A DNA stretch of 64,000 bases from Caballeronia sp. TF1N1 (GTDB taxonomy: Bacteria > Pseudomonadota > Gammaproteobacteria > Burkholderiales > Burkholderiaceae), in NCBI RefSeq assembly GCF_022878925.1, contig NZ_CP084631.1:72572-136571 (forward strand). Reading direction: 5' to 3'. The translations under genes and the position numbers were made by a program. How positions within the stretch are numbered: the stretch's first letter is position 1; each line of letters begins with the position of its first letter. Positions 16,937-25,719 of this stretch are shown here, in pieces. The notes under the pieces are model-generated. The model saw only the letters and a list, made by a program, of their open reading frames with translations. It was not told where the DNA came from and searched no databases.

Positions 16937-18961
16937 TCAGCGACGCGCAGGTCGCTCGTTCGGGAAGATGGCCAGGCGTATGCCCGACAAAGCAACGGCA
17001 AGCGGGCCTGCGCGGCCCGCCGACCATGCCGATACATCGATGAGGACGTCGTCAAGTTCGTAGAGCAGCGCGCGAGGAGGAGCGGCGACTCTGCCCGGCG
17101 CCGCGTCGAACGCCGCTCCGATATGCGCAAGAAGTTTCTCCACCTTTTCCAACAGGGGCGGCGGCAACGCGCGAGAGAGCCGGCGGAGGTCCATGGCGTT
17201 GGCCCCGAGACGAAGTTCACGCAGCAATGCCTCGTCGAGCCGATGCGCCTCCGTATCCTCCATGCTCTTTAGCTTGATCGTGACCAGATAGAACCGGTCG
17301 AGCATGCGCCGAACGAACTCGATTCTCGCCGTCCTCGAATACGCGGACCGATGGCGGGCCTGAAGCGCCTGCCGCAGATCGAGGCGAGCAGCGTCGGCAA
17401 TCCGCGCGGCGCTCCATTGCGCGCTCCTCGCCCGCATGACCGCGATAACCAGGGTGGTGAGAACGATGCCGACCATCAAGGCAAGCCCCGCGTTCAAGGA
17501 CGCGGAGAAGTCGGAAACGTACCGGTTGTTCAGGCCGACGAGCGTCGACACGTTTGTCGAAATGACCATGCCCACGAAGTTCGTGCGCGGGTTCGCGATA
17601 AGAAGCCCGAGCACCAGGAAGGCCGGCGCCATGAACAGCGCAGCCAATTCGAAGGTGGTGGCTGCCGGAAGGATGACGGTCGAATAGACGAGACTGATGA
17701 CGATGGCCACCAGCGCGAACGTACCAAACTTCTTCATCGACGGCAGCGGGCTATCCTGCGTTGCGAAGAACGAGCAAGCGACGGCCGCGATCATTGGCAC
17801 GGACGCTCCGTCGGTCCAGCCGGTGAGAATCCAGACCGCACAGCCGGTCAGAATAGAAATGACCGCGGTGGCGCACGAAAGCAACGCAAGCCGCCTGTCC
17901 ACGTGACGCCGGAAGCCGAAGCGCCGTTTCCTGGCCGGCAGCCGGACGCCGGGTGCCCGAAGCCGGGTCTCGTACCGCGCATAGTCACGCATCACATCAA
18001 TCAGCTCGCGCAACCGCTCGAGCAAACCCAGATAAAGCAGATCGTTCGGGTCGTCGCCCTCGCTATGCTGCGTTCTTAGCTCGGCGGTTCTGCGGCCAAG
18101 CTCGTCAAGCGACGGCGCGCCCTGATCGTCGTCGAGATACGCATTCAGAAGCGCGATCAACTCGTGCATTCGAGGCGGGAGTGCAATCTTCTGCGACTGA
18201 AAGAATGCCATTCGCTCTTCTATCGAGGAGAGAATGGGCAGCAGCTTCTCGAGACTCCACTGGAGTGAATGAAGGGCTTGCTGCTCGCTTCGCAACTCGG
18301 GGCTGTCGAAGGGCACGTTCACGAGCAGCGCATCCAGATCGATCGGATGCCTCGACATTAGAGGCACGGAAGCGGCCGGTAGCGACGCATTGTCGATCAA
18401 CGCGCCCAGCACGAGCGACGCCCATTGCCTGCTGTCGCGCATCCACAGGTCGATACGTGAACGAACCGCATCGGCCACGCTCTTCGGCGCGATGAGACCA
18501 TGAATCAGCGCGCTGCACACCACCGCGAGCGAGATTTCCTCGACACGTGCAACAGCTGTGTTGAAGATGTCCTCGGGACGGTCTACTCCGGGAAAAGCGA
18601 TGAACGCCACGCTATACCCCGCGAGCATAAAAATATAGCTCCGCGGTGAACGGTCCTGGAGCGAGATATAAAGGCAACCCGCTACCCAGAGCGCCAGTGC
18701 GAGACAGAGCAACTCGGGCGCCTGAACCAGCGCGGGAACCAGCAGCACGGAAGCCGCCGCCCCCAGAATCGTGCCGGCCACGCGATACAACGACTTCGAT
18801 GCGGTCGCGGCCGCGAACGGCTGCGACACCACATACACGGTCGTGACCGCCCATCCCGGCCGGTCCAGCCCCGTTGCGAGCGCGATATAGAGGGCGAGCA
18901 AGGCAGCGCCATACGTTTTAACCGAGAAAAGCCACGCTTCCCGGTCACACAGGTTGTTCAT
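16937..18961 (-). CDS. FUSC-family (fusaric acid/aromatic acid efflux) inner membrane protein
   Basis: 674-aa AaeB/FusC-type inner membrane protein. An N-terminal cluster of about six transmembrane helices (SVKTYGAALLALYIALATGL to LAVVCSALIHGLIAP) is followed by a cytoplasmic region of about 200 residues, a second cluster of helices (LALLSCATAVISILTGCAVWIL to GLALMVGIVLTTLVIAVM) and a C-terminal soluble tail. Family members export toxic aromatic carboxylic acids together with an HlyD-type adaptor. No adaptor gene is adjacent, so it may work alone or with a distant partner. It starts 47 bases after the SDR gene. Confidence 0.85.
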   Translation of the reverse strand: MNNLCDREAWLFSVKTYGAALLALYIALATGLDRPGWAVTTVYVVSQPFAAATASKSLYRVAGTILGAAASVLLVPALVQAPELLCLALALWVAGCLYISLQDRSPRSYIFMLAGYSVAFIAFPGVDRPEDIFNTAVARVEEISLAVVCSALIHGLIAPKSVADAVRSRIDLWMRDSRQWASLVLGALIDNASLPAASVPLMSRHPIDLDALLVNVPFDSPELRSEQQALHSLQWSLEKLLPILSSIEERMAFFQSQKIALPPRMHELIALLNAYLDDDQGAPSLDELGRRTAELRTQHSEGDDPNDLLYLGLLERLRELIDVMRDYARYETRLRAPGVRLPARKRRFGFRRHVDRRLALLSCATAVISILTGCAVWILTGWTDGASVPMIAAVACSFFATQDSPLPSMKKFGTFALVAIVISLVYSTVILPAATTFELAALFMAPAFLVLGLLIANPRTNFVGMVISTNVSTLVGLNNRYVSDFSASLNAGLALMVGIVLTTLVIAVMRARSAQWSAARIADAARLDLRQALQARHRSAYSRTARIEFVRRMLDRFYLVTIKLKSMEDTEAHRLDEALLRELRLGANAMDLRRLSRALPPPLLEKVEKLLAHIGAAFDAAPGRVAAPPRALLYELDDVLIDVSAWSAGRAGPLAVALSGIRLAIFPNERPARR

Positions 18962-19008
18962 CTGCCCCGCCGCTCTCTCTCATCCGTCAACGCTTCCGTC
19001 CATAGCCG

Positions 19009-19812
19009 TCAATGCGGCGTCAGCACGGCGCCACCGCACACTGAAATGACCTGACCGGTCACGTACCTTGACAGATCGGTCACGAGAAACTCCAGTACGT
19101 TCGTGCAGTCTTCGGCCACACCGAACCGGCGCAATGGAATGCCTGCCATCTCGTCTGCCGTTCCGACGCCCCGTTCCGCGGCCTTCGATGCGACCCGTCC
19201 CGTCATCATCACGCCGGGCGAGATGCAATTGGCCCGAATGCCGGACGGGCCGACTTCCGCCGCCAGATAGCGCGTGTAGGTCGTGATCGCGGCCTTGCTG
19301 GCTCCGTAGGCCGAGAGCTTCCCTCCTTTGTAGGTCGTAATGCCGCTCTGCGCGGACGTATTGACCACCACGCCGGATTGCTGTTGCTTCATCACCGGCG
19401 CGACTGCCTGACAGCAGAACACGGCGCTCATGTAATTCAGGTCCATCAGGAAGCGTGTGTCCTCTTCCGGCGACTCGCTGGCGGCGCTTCGCTCGGCAGG
19501 CGTCAACGCCCCGCCTGCGTTATTGACCAGGATGTCGATCCGGCCGAACTCGCCGAGCACGCGCTCGACCATTGCCTTGACCTGCTGACGCTCGGTCAGA
19601 TCGGCCTGAATGCCGATGCTTCGCCGGCCGAGTGCCTGCACTTCGTCGCTTACGGTCGGGGCGCTCAACTTCTCGCCGAACTCGGCAGCTGCGGCGAGGT
19701 CGATATCGACCACCACGACATCGGCGCCGAGTTCCGCGAGCCGCAGCGCATACGAGCGCCCCAAACCTCTCGCACCGCCCGTGACGATCGCTACTTGTCC
19801 CTTCAACTTCAT
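19009..19812 (-). CDS. SDR-family oxidoreductase
   Basis: 267-aa classical short-chain dehydrogenase/reductase. Cofactor motif TGGARGLG (residues 11-18) with an acidic residue after strand 2 (VVVDID), suggesting NAD preference; NNAGG; catalytic Ser in VVNTSAQSG, then Tyr and Lys in YGASKAA; C-terminal GQVISVCGGAVL. A strong GGGAGAAAACG ribosome binding site precedes the ATG. It sits between the DUF3237 gene and the FUSC gene in one transcription direction, so it probably acts on an alcohol or ketone intermediate of the same undefined pathway. Confidence 0.85.
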   Translation of the reverse strand: MKLKGQVAIVTGGARGLGRSYALRLAELGADVVVVDIDLAAAAEFGEKLSAPTVSDEVQALGRRSIGIQADLTERQQVKAMVERVLGEFGRIDILVNNAGGALTPAERSAASESPEEDTRFLMDLNYMSAVFCCQAVAPVMKQQQSGVVVNTSAQSGITTYKGGKLSAYGASKAAITTYTRYLAAEVGPSGIRANCISPGVMMTGRVASKAAERGVGTADEMAGIPLRRFGVAEDCTNVLEFLVTDLSRYVTGQVISVCGGAVLTPH

Positions 19813-19860
19813 CGTTTTCTCCCTCGACGAAATTCTTGCGTTTGTGATGTCTTCGCCGGG

Positions 19861-20358
19861 TTATTTGATTTCGAAGACGCTGTACACGGGACCCGTGCTC
19901 AAGCGATGGCCCACGCCGACGGCGAGGATGTTGTTGAGCCACTGATACTTGCCCTGAGGCGCTTCGAAAGTCGGCGCAATGCGGAAGTAGTACGACGCCG
20001 GGTCGACTTCCTGACCTTTGTCCATGCGCTTCTTCACTTCGTCCGACATCTGCCGGATGCCGTAGTAGGTCATCGAGATATGGACGTCGTCGTCGGTCTT
20101 CAGAATCAGCCGTGCATCGAGCGTGGTACTGCCATCGCTGCGCACGGCCAGCAGGTCGCTCGATCCCTCCAGCACGCTGGCTGAAATCTTTTCTCCTTCG
20201 ACGGACCCCGATACGACCACGCCGATACGCCGGTTGGCCGCGGGCGTTTCGCCGACGACGATGATCGGCTTGACCGACAGCCTGAGCACGAATATCGGTT
20301 CCGCTTCGAGTGTTTGCAGCGCAGCGGGAAGTTCCTTGAGCGAGGAATGACGGGTCAT
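19861..20358 (-). CDS. DUF3237 domain protein
   Basis: 165-aa protein matching the DUF3237 (UPF0311) pattern: an N-terminal EPIFVLRLSVKPIIVVGET, a central GSVEGEKISASVLEGSSD...LDARLILKTDDDVHISMTYYGIR and a C-terminal FRIAPTFEAPQGKYQWLNNILAVGVGHR. The family forms small beta-barrels of unknown chemistry and is often found inside aromatic or alicyclic catabolic operons. Here it is flanked by an MFS transporter and an SDR on the same strand. No signal peptide is present, so it is cytoplasmic. Confidence 0.8.
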   Translation of the reverse strand: MTRHSSLKELPAALQTLEAEPIFVLRLSVKPIIVVGETPAANRRIGVVVSGSVEGEKISASVLEGSSDLLAVRSDGSTTLDARLILKTDDDVHISMTYYGIRQMSDEVKKRMDKGQEVDPASYYFRIAPTFEAPQGKYQWLNNILAVGVGHRLSTGPVYSVFEIK

Positions 20359-20447
20359 GGATAAACCTCGATACGATGTTGGCGATCAGGTGCGCAGCGC
20401 GCTTGACGAATCTGGCCTCGGGCGGCCGCGCACCTGGTGAAATGGAC

Positions 20448-21707
20448 TTACGCTGCCGCGGTCTCGCTTCCGTCGGTCTCGTACTTGTACGGGCCGAGAC
20501 ACAGCACGAGCACGCCTGCGATCACCACCGAGATGGCGATTCCGATAATCGCAAGCTTGTAGGAGCCTGTCAGGGTGTAGGAAGAACTGAGCGCGAAGAT
20601 CCCGAACGCACCGCCTTGCGCGAACAGGAACATCGCGACGCCGAGGACTCGCGCATACAGTTGCTTGGGGATATAACGGCTGATGATGTAGGCGACGATA
20701 TCGCCCTCTGCGCCCAGTCCGAGCCCGATGCACACCGCGCCGACATAAAGCATGTCCAGCGAGTGCGTCGTGGAAAGAACGATGACGCCGGCCGTGCAGA
20801 TGGCGAAGATGATCGCCGTCAAAAGCGGCGCGAACATGCGGTCGAGCAGTGCGCCGACCACGAAACGCGACGCAATCGAACTGAGGCTGACGGCCGACAG
20901 GACGGCCACCGCGGTGGCGGCGGGAAATCCCCGGTCGATCGTCATCGAGACCATCTGCGACATCATTCCGTAAGTCGACGCGGACACGAAGAACACAGCG
21001 AAGCAGATCAGCCAGAACACCCGGTGACGAATCACCTCGCTCATTGGCATCCCCGCCGAGCGGCCTTTGCGCTTGGCCGCAAGACGTTCCTGTTCCCATG
21101 CCTTAGGCATGCGCACCACGAAAATGTAGGCGAGCGCGTGCAGGACGCCGCCGATCGCGCCCATCGCGACGAATACCGAACGCCAGCCGTAGTCCTTGAG
21201 GATGAGGGAAACGATGAACGGCGTAACGGTTCCGCACAGTCCAAGGCCCACGTTCAGGACGCCCAACGCGAGTCCCCGGTTACGTTCGAACCAGGCCGTG
21301 ACGACGATCGAATAGACCGTCGGGGTTACGGCGCCGGCGCCCAGACCGATGAACGCACAGATGACATAGAGCATGGTCAGGCTGGGCGGCAGAAGCGACA
21401 GCACCATGATGCCCACGCCGAATAGAATGGCCATCGGCGTAGCGATTCGAATGCCGTATCGATCCACCAGGAAGCCTAGCGCCAGCAGCCCGATGCCGTC
21501 GCATACCGTGAAGATGGACAGGCCCGACGAAATCTGCAGGCGATTCCATCTGAAGGTCGCGACCAGGGACGGCGAGAGCACGTTGAACAGAACGTTCATC
21601 ATGTTGACGCCGAAAATGAGTGCGACGAATCCCGTCAGCACGTAGAGCCAGGGACGTAGCCTGCTTGTCTGCCCGACGGCGATGGCGCCGGTTGATGTCG
21701 TTTCCAC
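20448..21707 (-). CDS. MFS transporter, probable carboxylate permease of the catabolic cluster
   Basis: 419-aa major facilitator protein with 12 predicted helices in two bundles. The loop 2-3 motif reads GFLVDRYGIRIATP and a central loop follows at about 200. A GTG start at 21707 (VETTSTGAIAVGQTSRLRPWLY) is chosen because GAGGAG lies 7 bases upstream; the longer frame to 21761 overlaps the VOC gene. The overall form resembles the oxalate/formate antiporter-like and monocarboxylate MFS groups. Given its neighbours it probably imports the substrate of the cluster (inference). Confidence 0.8.
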   Translation of the reverse strand: METTSTGAIAVGQTSRLRPWLYVLTGFVALIFGVNMMNVLFNVLSPSLVATFRWNRLQISSGLSIFTVCDGIGLLALGFLVDRYGIRIATPMAILFGVGIMVLSLLPPSLTMLYVICAFIGLGAGAVTPTVYSIVVTAWFERNRGLALGVLNVGLGLCGTVTPFIVSLILKDYGWRSVFVAMGAIGGVLHALAYIFVVRMPKAWEQERLAAKRKGRSAGMPMSEVIRHRVFWLICFAVFFVSASTYGMMSQMVSMTIDRGFPAATAVAVLSAVSLSSIASRFVVGALLDRMFAPLLTAIIFAICTAGVIVLSTTHSLDMLYVGAVCIGLGLGAEGDIVAYIISRYIPKQLYARVLGVAMFLFAQGGAFGIFALSSSYTLTGSYKLAIIGIAISVVIAGVLVLCLGPYKYETDGSETAAA

Positions 21708-21733
21708 TGACAGTCTCCTCAAAGTTCTAGTTC

Positions 21734-22666
21734 TTAGGGTTTCGTCTGGCAGAAGCCCCAACGGACACCGAGGGTCTTCGCTGCGTCGGTGAACAGGCCT
21801 TCCTTCGTTTCGATGAACGGCACGCTTTGAGCCTTCAGATGCTGCGCGGCTGCCGCAACGTCCTTCACCTCGAACGAGATGCCGACATAGCGATCGCCCA
21901 TCGCTTTGTTTCCGTCGATGTCGAGGATCGACCCGCTACGCGGAGTCGTGAAACGCAGATTCGACTTCGCGTAGGCGATCGTCACGTAGTCGGCGTCGAG
22001 CGACTTGTCATAGCCTTCGGAAATCACCTTGCCGCCTAGTACATCGACATAGAGACGCTGAGCGCGTGCGCGGTCGTTCGTGTGAATGTCGTGATAGGCC
22101 GACCGGACGATGCCGAGCGGATCCTTCGAATCGACGCAGCCGTCCTCCCATTTGTCGCTGAGACGGGGATCGCCTTTTTCCGCGTAGTAATCCCAATGTC
22201 TGCGCCCCATTTCGAAGAACTCGTAGGTCAGGCCGGTATCTTCCGGAATCGACCAGATCATCGGGCAATCCGCCACCATGTTGGACGCCGGCACATCGCC
22301 ATCCCTGATGACCTCGCCTTCCTGATTTCTCGTCCGGAAGCCGTGCTTCTCGAGGTGAATCGACACGGCCTTGATATCGTCCGTGTACCAGGCGATGTCG
22401 ACGAGTTGTCGGACTTCCGGATAGACCGCCTTCTTGCCATCCGGCAATTTCAGCAGTGACGGGCAGAGCGCATCGAGGCAGACATCCGCGATGACGTAGA
22501 AGTACGAGTAGTTCAGCGGATAGCTCGGATTGAGCCACTCGATATGCCACTTTTCTTCCCAGCGCACGGCGGGCCGATTGAATACTCGCGCAAACCAGCT
22601 GGACGTTTCGTCAAGGTTTTCGACGAGAACAGTCGGGTGAAACATCATCGGCATCGGGTTAAACAT
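21734..22666 (-). CDS. Two-domain VOC-superfamily protein
   Basis: 310-aa protein with two vicinal-oxygen-chelate folds. Domain 1 runs from MMFHPTVLVENLDETSSWFARVF to about residue 155. Domain 2 starts at RSAYHDIHTNDRARAQRLYVDVLGG and ends with YVGISFEVKDVAAAAQHLKAQ. His in FHPTVLV, His in YHDIHT and Glu in SFEVKD are candidate metal ligands. Arrangement and length resemble ring-cleaving or lyase-type VOC enzymes rather than single-domain glyoxalase I. A GGAAGAG ribosome binding site precedes the ATG. It lies between the flavoprotein and the MFS gene, so it may act on the product of the dehydrogenase. Confidence 0.75.
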   Translation of the reverse strand: MFNPMPMMFHPTVLVENLDETSSWFARVFNRPAVRWEEKWHIEWLNPSYPLNYSYFYVIADVCLDALCPSLLKLPDGKKAVYPEVRQLVDIAWYTDDIKAVSIHLEKHGFRTRNQEGEVIRDGDVPASNMVADCPMIWSIPEDTGLTYEFFEMGRRHWDYYAEKGDPRLSDKWEDGCVDSKDPLGIVRSAYHDIHTNDRARAQRLYVDVLGGKVISEGYDKSLDADYVTIAYAKSNLRFTTPRSGSILDIDGNKAMGDRYVGISFEVKDVAAAAQHLKAQSVPFIETKEGLFTDAAKTLGVRWGFCQTKP

Positions 22667-22717
22667 TCGTCTCTTCCTTTCTTCGTGAGCGCAGGGAACG
22701 GCTCGTGGTCAATGCAT

Positions 22718-24484
22718 TCAATTGGTGGTCCGCTGCCTGAGCACCGGATTCGTGATTCGCTGCATGGCTGTCAGTGCTTCGGCATCAGACTTTCCCGCGG
22801 CATGCATGGCCGCGCGATAGGCAAACGTCAGAGCCGGTCCGAGCGTCGTGCCTGGGCCCGGATAGGTTCCGAGCATCACGGAAGCCATGTCGTTGCCGCA
22901 CGCGTACAGTCCTTTCAGGGCGTCGCCGTTTTCGTCGAGCACCTGGGCGTCTTCGTTGGTCCTGAGCCCGGCGCTCGTCGCGATATCGCCCGGCCACACG
23001 GCAAGCGCGACGAAGGGTCCGCTCTTGATTTCCGCGAGACAGGGATTGGGCTTCACGTCTGGGTCGCCATTGAAGCGATTGAGTTCGGTCTCACCCTTGC
23101 CGAAATCGACATCGTTGCCCTGTCGGGCGTAGGCGTTGAAGCGGTCGACCGTCTTCGAGAGTTCGCAGGGATCCACGCAAATCTTGGCGGCGAGTTCGGC
23201 AATCGTATTGGCAACCTGGACGTAGCCCGACCGTTCGAAGGGTTTAAGATTCTGCGTGCCCGGATAGATGATGCCGAGCCCGTAGCGCGTCACGAAGCTC
23301 GCCTCGCAAAGCAGATACGCGGGCGTGCCTCGCGCCAGCCCCGTGTCGGAGAGCATGGCGTCCACGAAGTCGTGATACGAGCATCCTTCGTTGACGAAGC
23401 GTTGCGCCCGGTCGTTCACCGCAATCAGGCCCGGCTTCGCACGGTCCAGCAAGAGATGGGGAAACAACCCGGAGCTTCCATCCGCGCGCTTGACCACCGA
23501 CATTGGCGTCCAGAATCCGCCTCTGCCGTGCTCCTTCACGTCGACCGCAGCGCCGGTGCGTCGTGCGAGTTCGATGCCGTCGCCTGTGTTGCCGGGGCTT
23601 GCGAGCGAGAAATCCGCCGGGTTGGTTGGCATGAGTTCCGCCCGGAGCGCGGCGCTATGCCCGAAGCCGCCAGTGGCGATCACCACGCCTTTGCGTGCCC
23701 GGATTCGCTGGGTCGATTCCCCCGTCCGCACGACTGCGCCGAGCACCGTATTCCCTTCCCGGATGAGTTGCGACGCATGCGAGTTGAGAAGCAAGGGCAC
23801 ATTGCGCTTGCGCAGGCTGAAAAAAAGACGCGCCACCAGAGCATTGCCCATCACCAGACGCGTGCCGCGGCTGAATCTAAGGCGGTCCATGAAGTACCGC
23901 GAGACCAGCCGCCCGGCGTAGACGAAATTCTTGACCGAACGGAAGCGCCCGAGCAGCGGAGGCAGATCTGCCTTACCCACCATCATGCCGCCGAGAACGA
24001 GAAACTCCGGAATGGGCGGACGCACCTTTTCGAAATCTGTCCCGAGCAGGCGCCCGTCGAACATTTCCGGCACCAGCGCTCGACCGAAGACGGCCGCGCC
24101 CGGCAGGTCACGGTAATCCGGATGCTTGCCGCACGGTACGAAGCGAACGTCGGAGCGCTCCCTCAGATAGTCGACCATCTGCGGACCGGTCGCAAGATAC
24201 GCATCGCGCACCGGGTTGCTGCCATCTTCCCCGGCGAGAAGCCGCATGTACTTCTCCGCGTCCCTCGGGTCGTCCTTATACCCTGCATCCCGACTCTGCT
24301 TGTTGCCAGGGATCCAGATGGAACCTGCGGAGGTCGATGCCGTACCGCCCACCCTGTCGGTCTTCTCCACAACCAGGGATTCGAGGCCCTCGATAGACGA
24401 GACCAGTGCGGCGGCAAGCCCACCGGCGCCGGCGCCCAGAACCAGAACGTCCACTTCCTTGTCCCACTGTTTCTCGACCGACAC
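22718..24484 (-). CDS. KstD-like FAD-dependent dehydrogenase
   Basis: 588-aa flavoprotein of the 3-ketosteroid-delta1-dehydrogenase/fumarate reductase superfamily. The FAD dinucleotide-binding motif is near the N-terminus (VLVLGAGAGGLAAAL), followed by VVEKTDRVGGTASTSAGSIW. A C-terminal cap motif CGNDMASVMLGTYPGPGTTLGPALTFAYRA is typical of KstD-like enzymes. The start is GTG at 24484 with GGAG 9 bases upstream. Family members introduce or remove double bonds alpha to a ketone in alicyclic rings. With the two SDRs and the VOC and DUF3237 proteins it suggests breakdown of a cyclic ketone or hydroxylated ring. The substrate need not be a steroid, since no other steroid genes are present. Confidence 0.85.
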   Translation of the reverse strand: MSVEKQWDKEVDVLVLGAGAGGLAAALVSSIEGLESLVVEKTDRVGGTASTSAGSIWIPGNKQSRDAGYKDDPRDAEKYMRLLAGEDGSNPVRDAYLATGPQMVDYLRERSDVRFVPCGKHPDYRDLPGAAVFGRALVPEMFDGRLLGTDFEKVRPPIPEFLVLGGMMVGKADLPPLLGRFRSVKNFVYAGRLVSRYFMDRLRFSRGTRLVMGNALVARLFFSLRKRNVPLLLNSHASQLIREGNTVLGAVVRTGESTQRIRARKGVVIATGGFGHSAALRAELMPTNPADFSLASPGNTGDGIELARRTGAAVDVKEHGRGGFWTPMSVVKRADGSSGLFPHLLLDRAKPGLIAVNDRAQRFVNEGCSYHDFVDAMLSDTGLARGTPAYLLCEASFVTRYGLGIIYPGTQNLKPFERSGYVQVANTIAELAAKICVDPCELSKTVDRFNAYARQGNDVDFGKGETELNRFNGDPDVKPNPCLAEIKSGPFVALAVWPGDIATSAGLRTNEDAQVLDENGDALKGLYACGNDMASVMLGTYPGPGTTLGPALTFAYRAAMHAAGKSDAEALTAMQRITNPVLRQRTTN

Positions 24485-24699
24485 AGGGTTTCTCCAGTTT
24501 CAAACGAATGTGCCGCCTCGCGCGATGCGCAGACGGCGTCGAAGCCGCGCCTGAGGATCACCACGTCCTTCAGTCTCGCGTCGACACAAACAAAAACAAC
24601 GTAGTTGTACTACGCGCCTCGTCCCCGCGCCGCGCCGCTTTTGCCGCGCCGGCTTCGAAGTCACGTCATGGCGTGCCGGACATCGCGCAGAAGGCGCGC

Positions 24700-25467
24700 T
24701 TAGCCCATGAATGCGCCGCCGTTCACGTCGATGGTCGCGCCCGTGATGTAGGCCGACCCGTCCGATGCGAGGAAACTCACCGTCGAGCCGATTTCGGCCG
24801 GCGTCCCGACGCGGCCGAGCGGAATGCCTTTCATGGACTTGGCGATGATGTCGGCAGACTGGCGCGAGGAGATATCCGACTCGATCCGGCCCGGAGCAAT
24901 GCAGTTGGCCGTGATGCCGGACGCGCCGCATTCGCCCGCAAGCATCCGTGTCATTCCGATCAGGCCGGCTTTGGCGGCCGAGTAATGGACATTGCTGGCG
25001 GCGACGTACGTGCGACCCGCGCGCGACGTGACATTCACAATGCGCCCCCACTTCCGCTGCTTCATGGCCGGGACGAATCCACGGCAAAGCAGAAACGGCG
25101 CTCGCAAGTTCACGTTCATCATGAGTTCCCAGCCATCGTCGGTGACTTCTTCAACGAAGAATTTCGAACCATCCGGCTTGTCCAGATTGATGCCCGCGTT
25201 GTTGACCAGCACGTCGCATCCGCCGAAGGTGCCATGAACCTCGTCGACGAAGGCGTTGATCTCCTGCTTGTCCGACAGGTCGGCGACATAGCCCTTGACC
25301 TTCGCTCCGCCGCGCTCGAGTCGAGCGGCCGCATCGATGACGCTCGGGTCACGGTCAAGCATCAGCACCGTCAGTCCATCGTCGTGCAATAGGGCGGCGA
25401 TCCCGTGGCCCAGGGATCGAGCAGAACCGGTAACAACGGCAATGCGGTCTTGAGGTCTCTTATCCAC
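24700..25467 (-). CDS. SDR-family oxidoreductase (first gene of the catabolic cluster)
   Basis: 255-aa classical SDR: TGSARSLGHG cofactor motif, NNAGI, catalytic Ser in VNVTSRAG, YSAAKAG, and C-terminal ITGATIDVNGGAF typical of the FabG-like subgroup. GTG at 25467 is preferred because GGAAGG lies 10 bases upstream; a longer GTG start at 25524 would add 19 residues unlike the family. It is the promoter-proximal gene of the minus-strand cluster, facing the TetR gene across a long inverted repeat, so it is probably repressed by that regulator. A gap of about 215 bases separates it from the flavoprotein gene. Confidence 0.85.
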   Translation of the reverse strand: MDKRPQDRIAVVTGSARSLGHGIAALLHDDGLTVLMLDRDPSVIDAAARLERGGAKVKGYVADLSDKQEINAFVDEVHGTFGGCDVLVNNAGINLDKPDGSKFFVEEVTDDGWELMMNVNLRAPFLLCRGFVPAMKQRKWGRIVNVTSRAGRTYVAASNVHYSAAKAGLIGMTRMLAGECGASGITANCIAPGRIESDISSRQSADIIAKSMKGIPLGRVGTPAEIGSTVSFLASDGSAYITGATIDVNGGAFMG

Positions 25468-25535
25468 GCTGTAGCGCCTTCCAGAGTTGGTTTGCGGCGG
25501 CCGATCGACAGCCGGGGCCGACACTCGCCGCTTAA

Positions 25536-25577
25536 AACAAGTCAGATGACCAATATTAACAGGTCGTTTGACTTGTT
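25536..25577. promoter_or_regulatory. Long imperfect inverted repeat, probable TetR operator
   Basis: Arms AACAAGTCAGATGACC (25536-25551) and GGTCGTTTGACTTGTT (25562-25577) pair at 14 of 16 positions around a 10-base AT-rich centre. The site lies between the divergent SDR (start 25467) and TetR (start 25720) genes, where a TetR-type dimer controlling both directions would bind. The assignment to this regulator is inferred from position. Confidence 0.65.
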
Positions 25578-25719
25578 ATCAACGCCTGCCCTATAGGGGA
25601 AAACGCGACATATCCTGGGTATTCATCAAAACTATACTGTTTATAAACGACATTTTTCGCTCGACGGTGACCGAGTATAATTATGCAAATGACCGGTTAA
25701 TGATAAATATCCGAACTTG

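Noticed and set aside
20376..21425. A 349-codon plus-strand frame
   Set aside because: Antisense to the MFS transporter, rich in His, Arg and Asp, and typical of a reverse-frame artefact.
22544..24604. A 686-codon plus-strand frame
   Set aside because: It is the antisense shadow of the KstD-like flavoprotein gene in high-GC DNA; the product has no recognisable domain.
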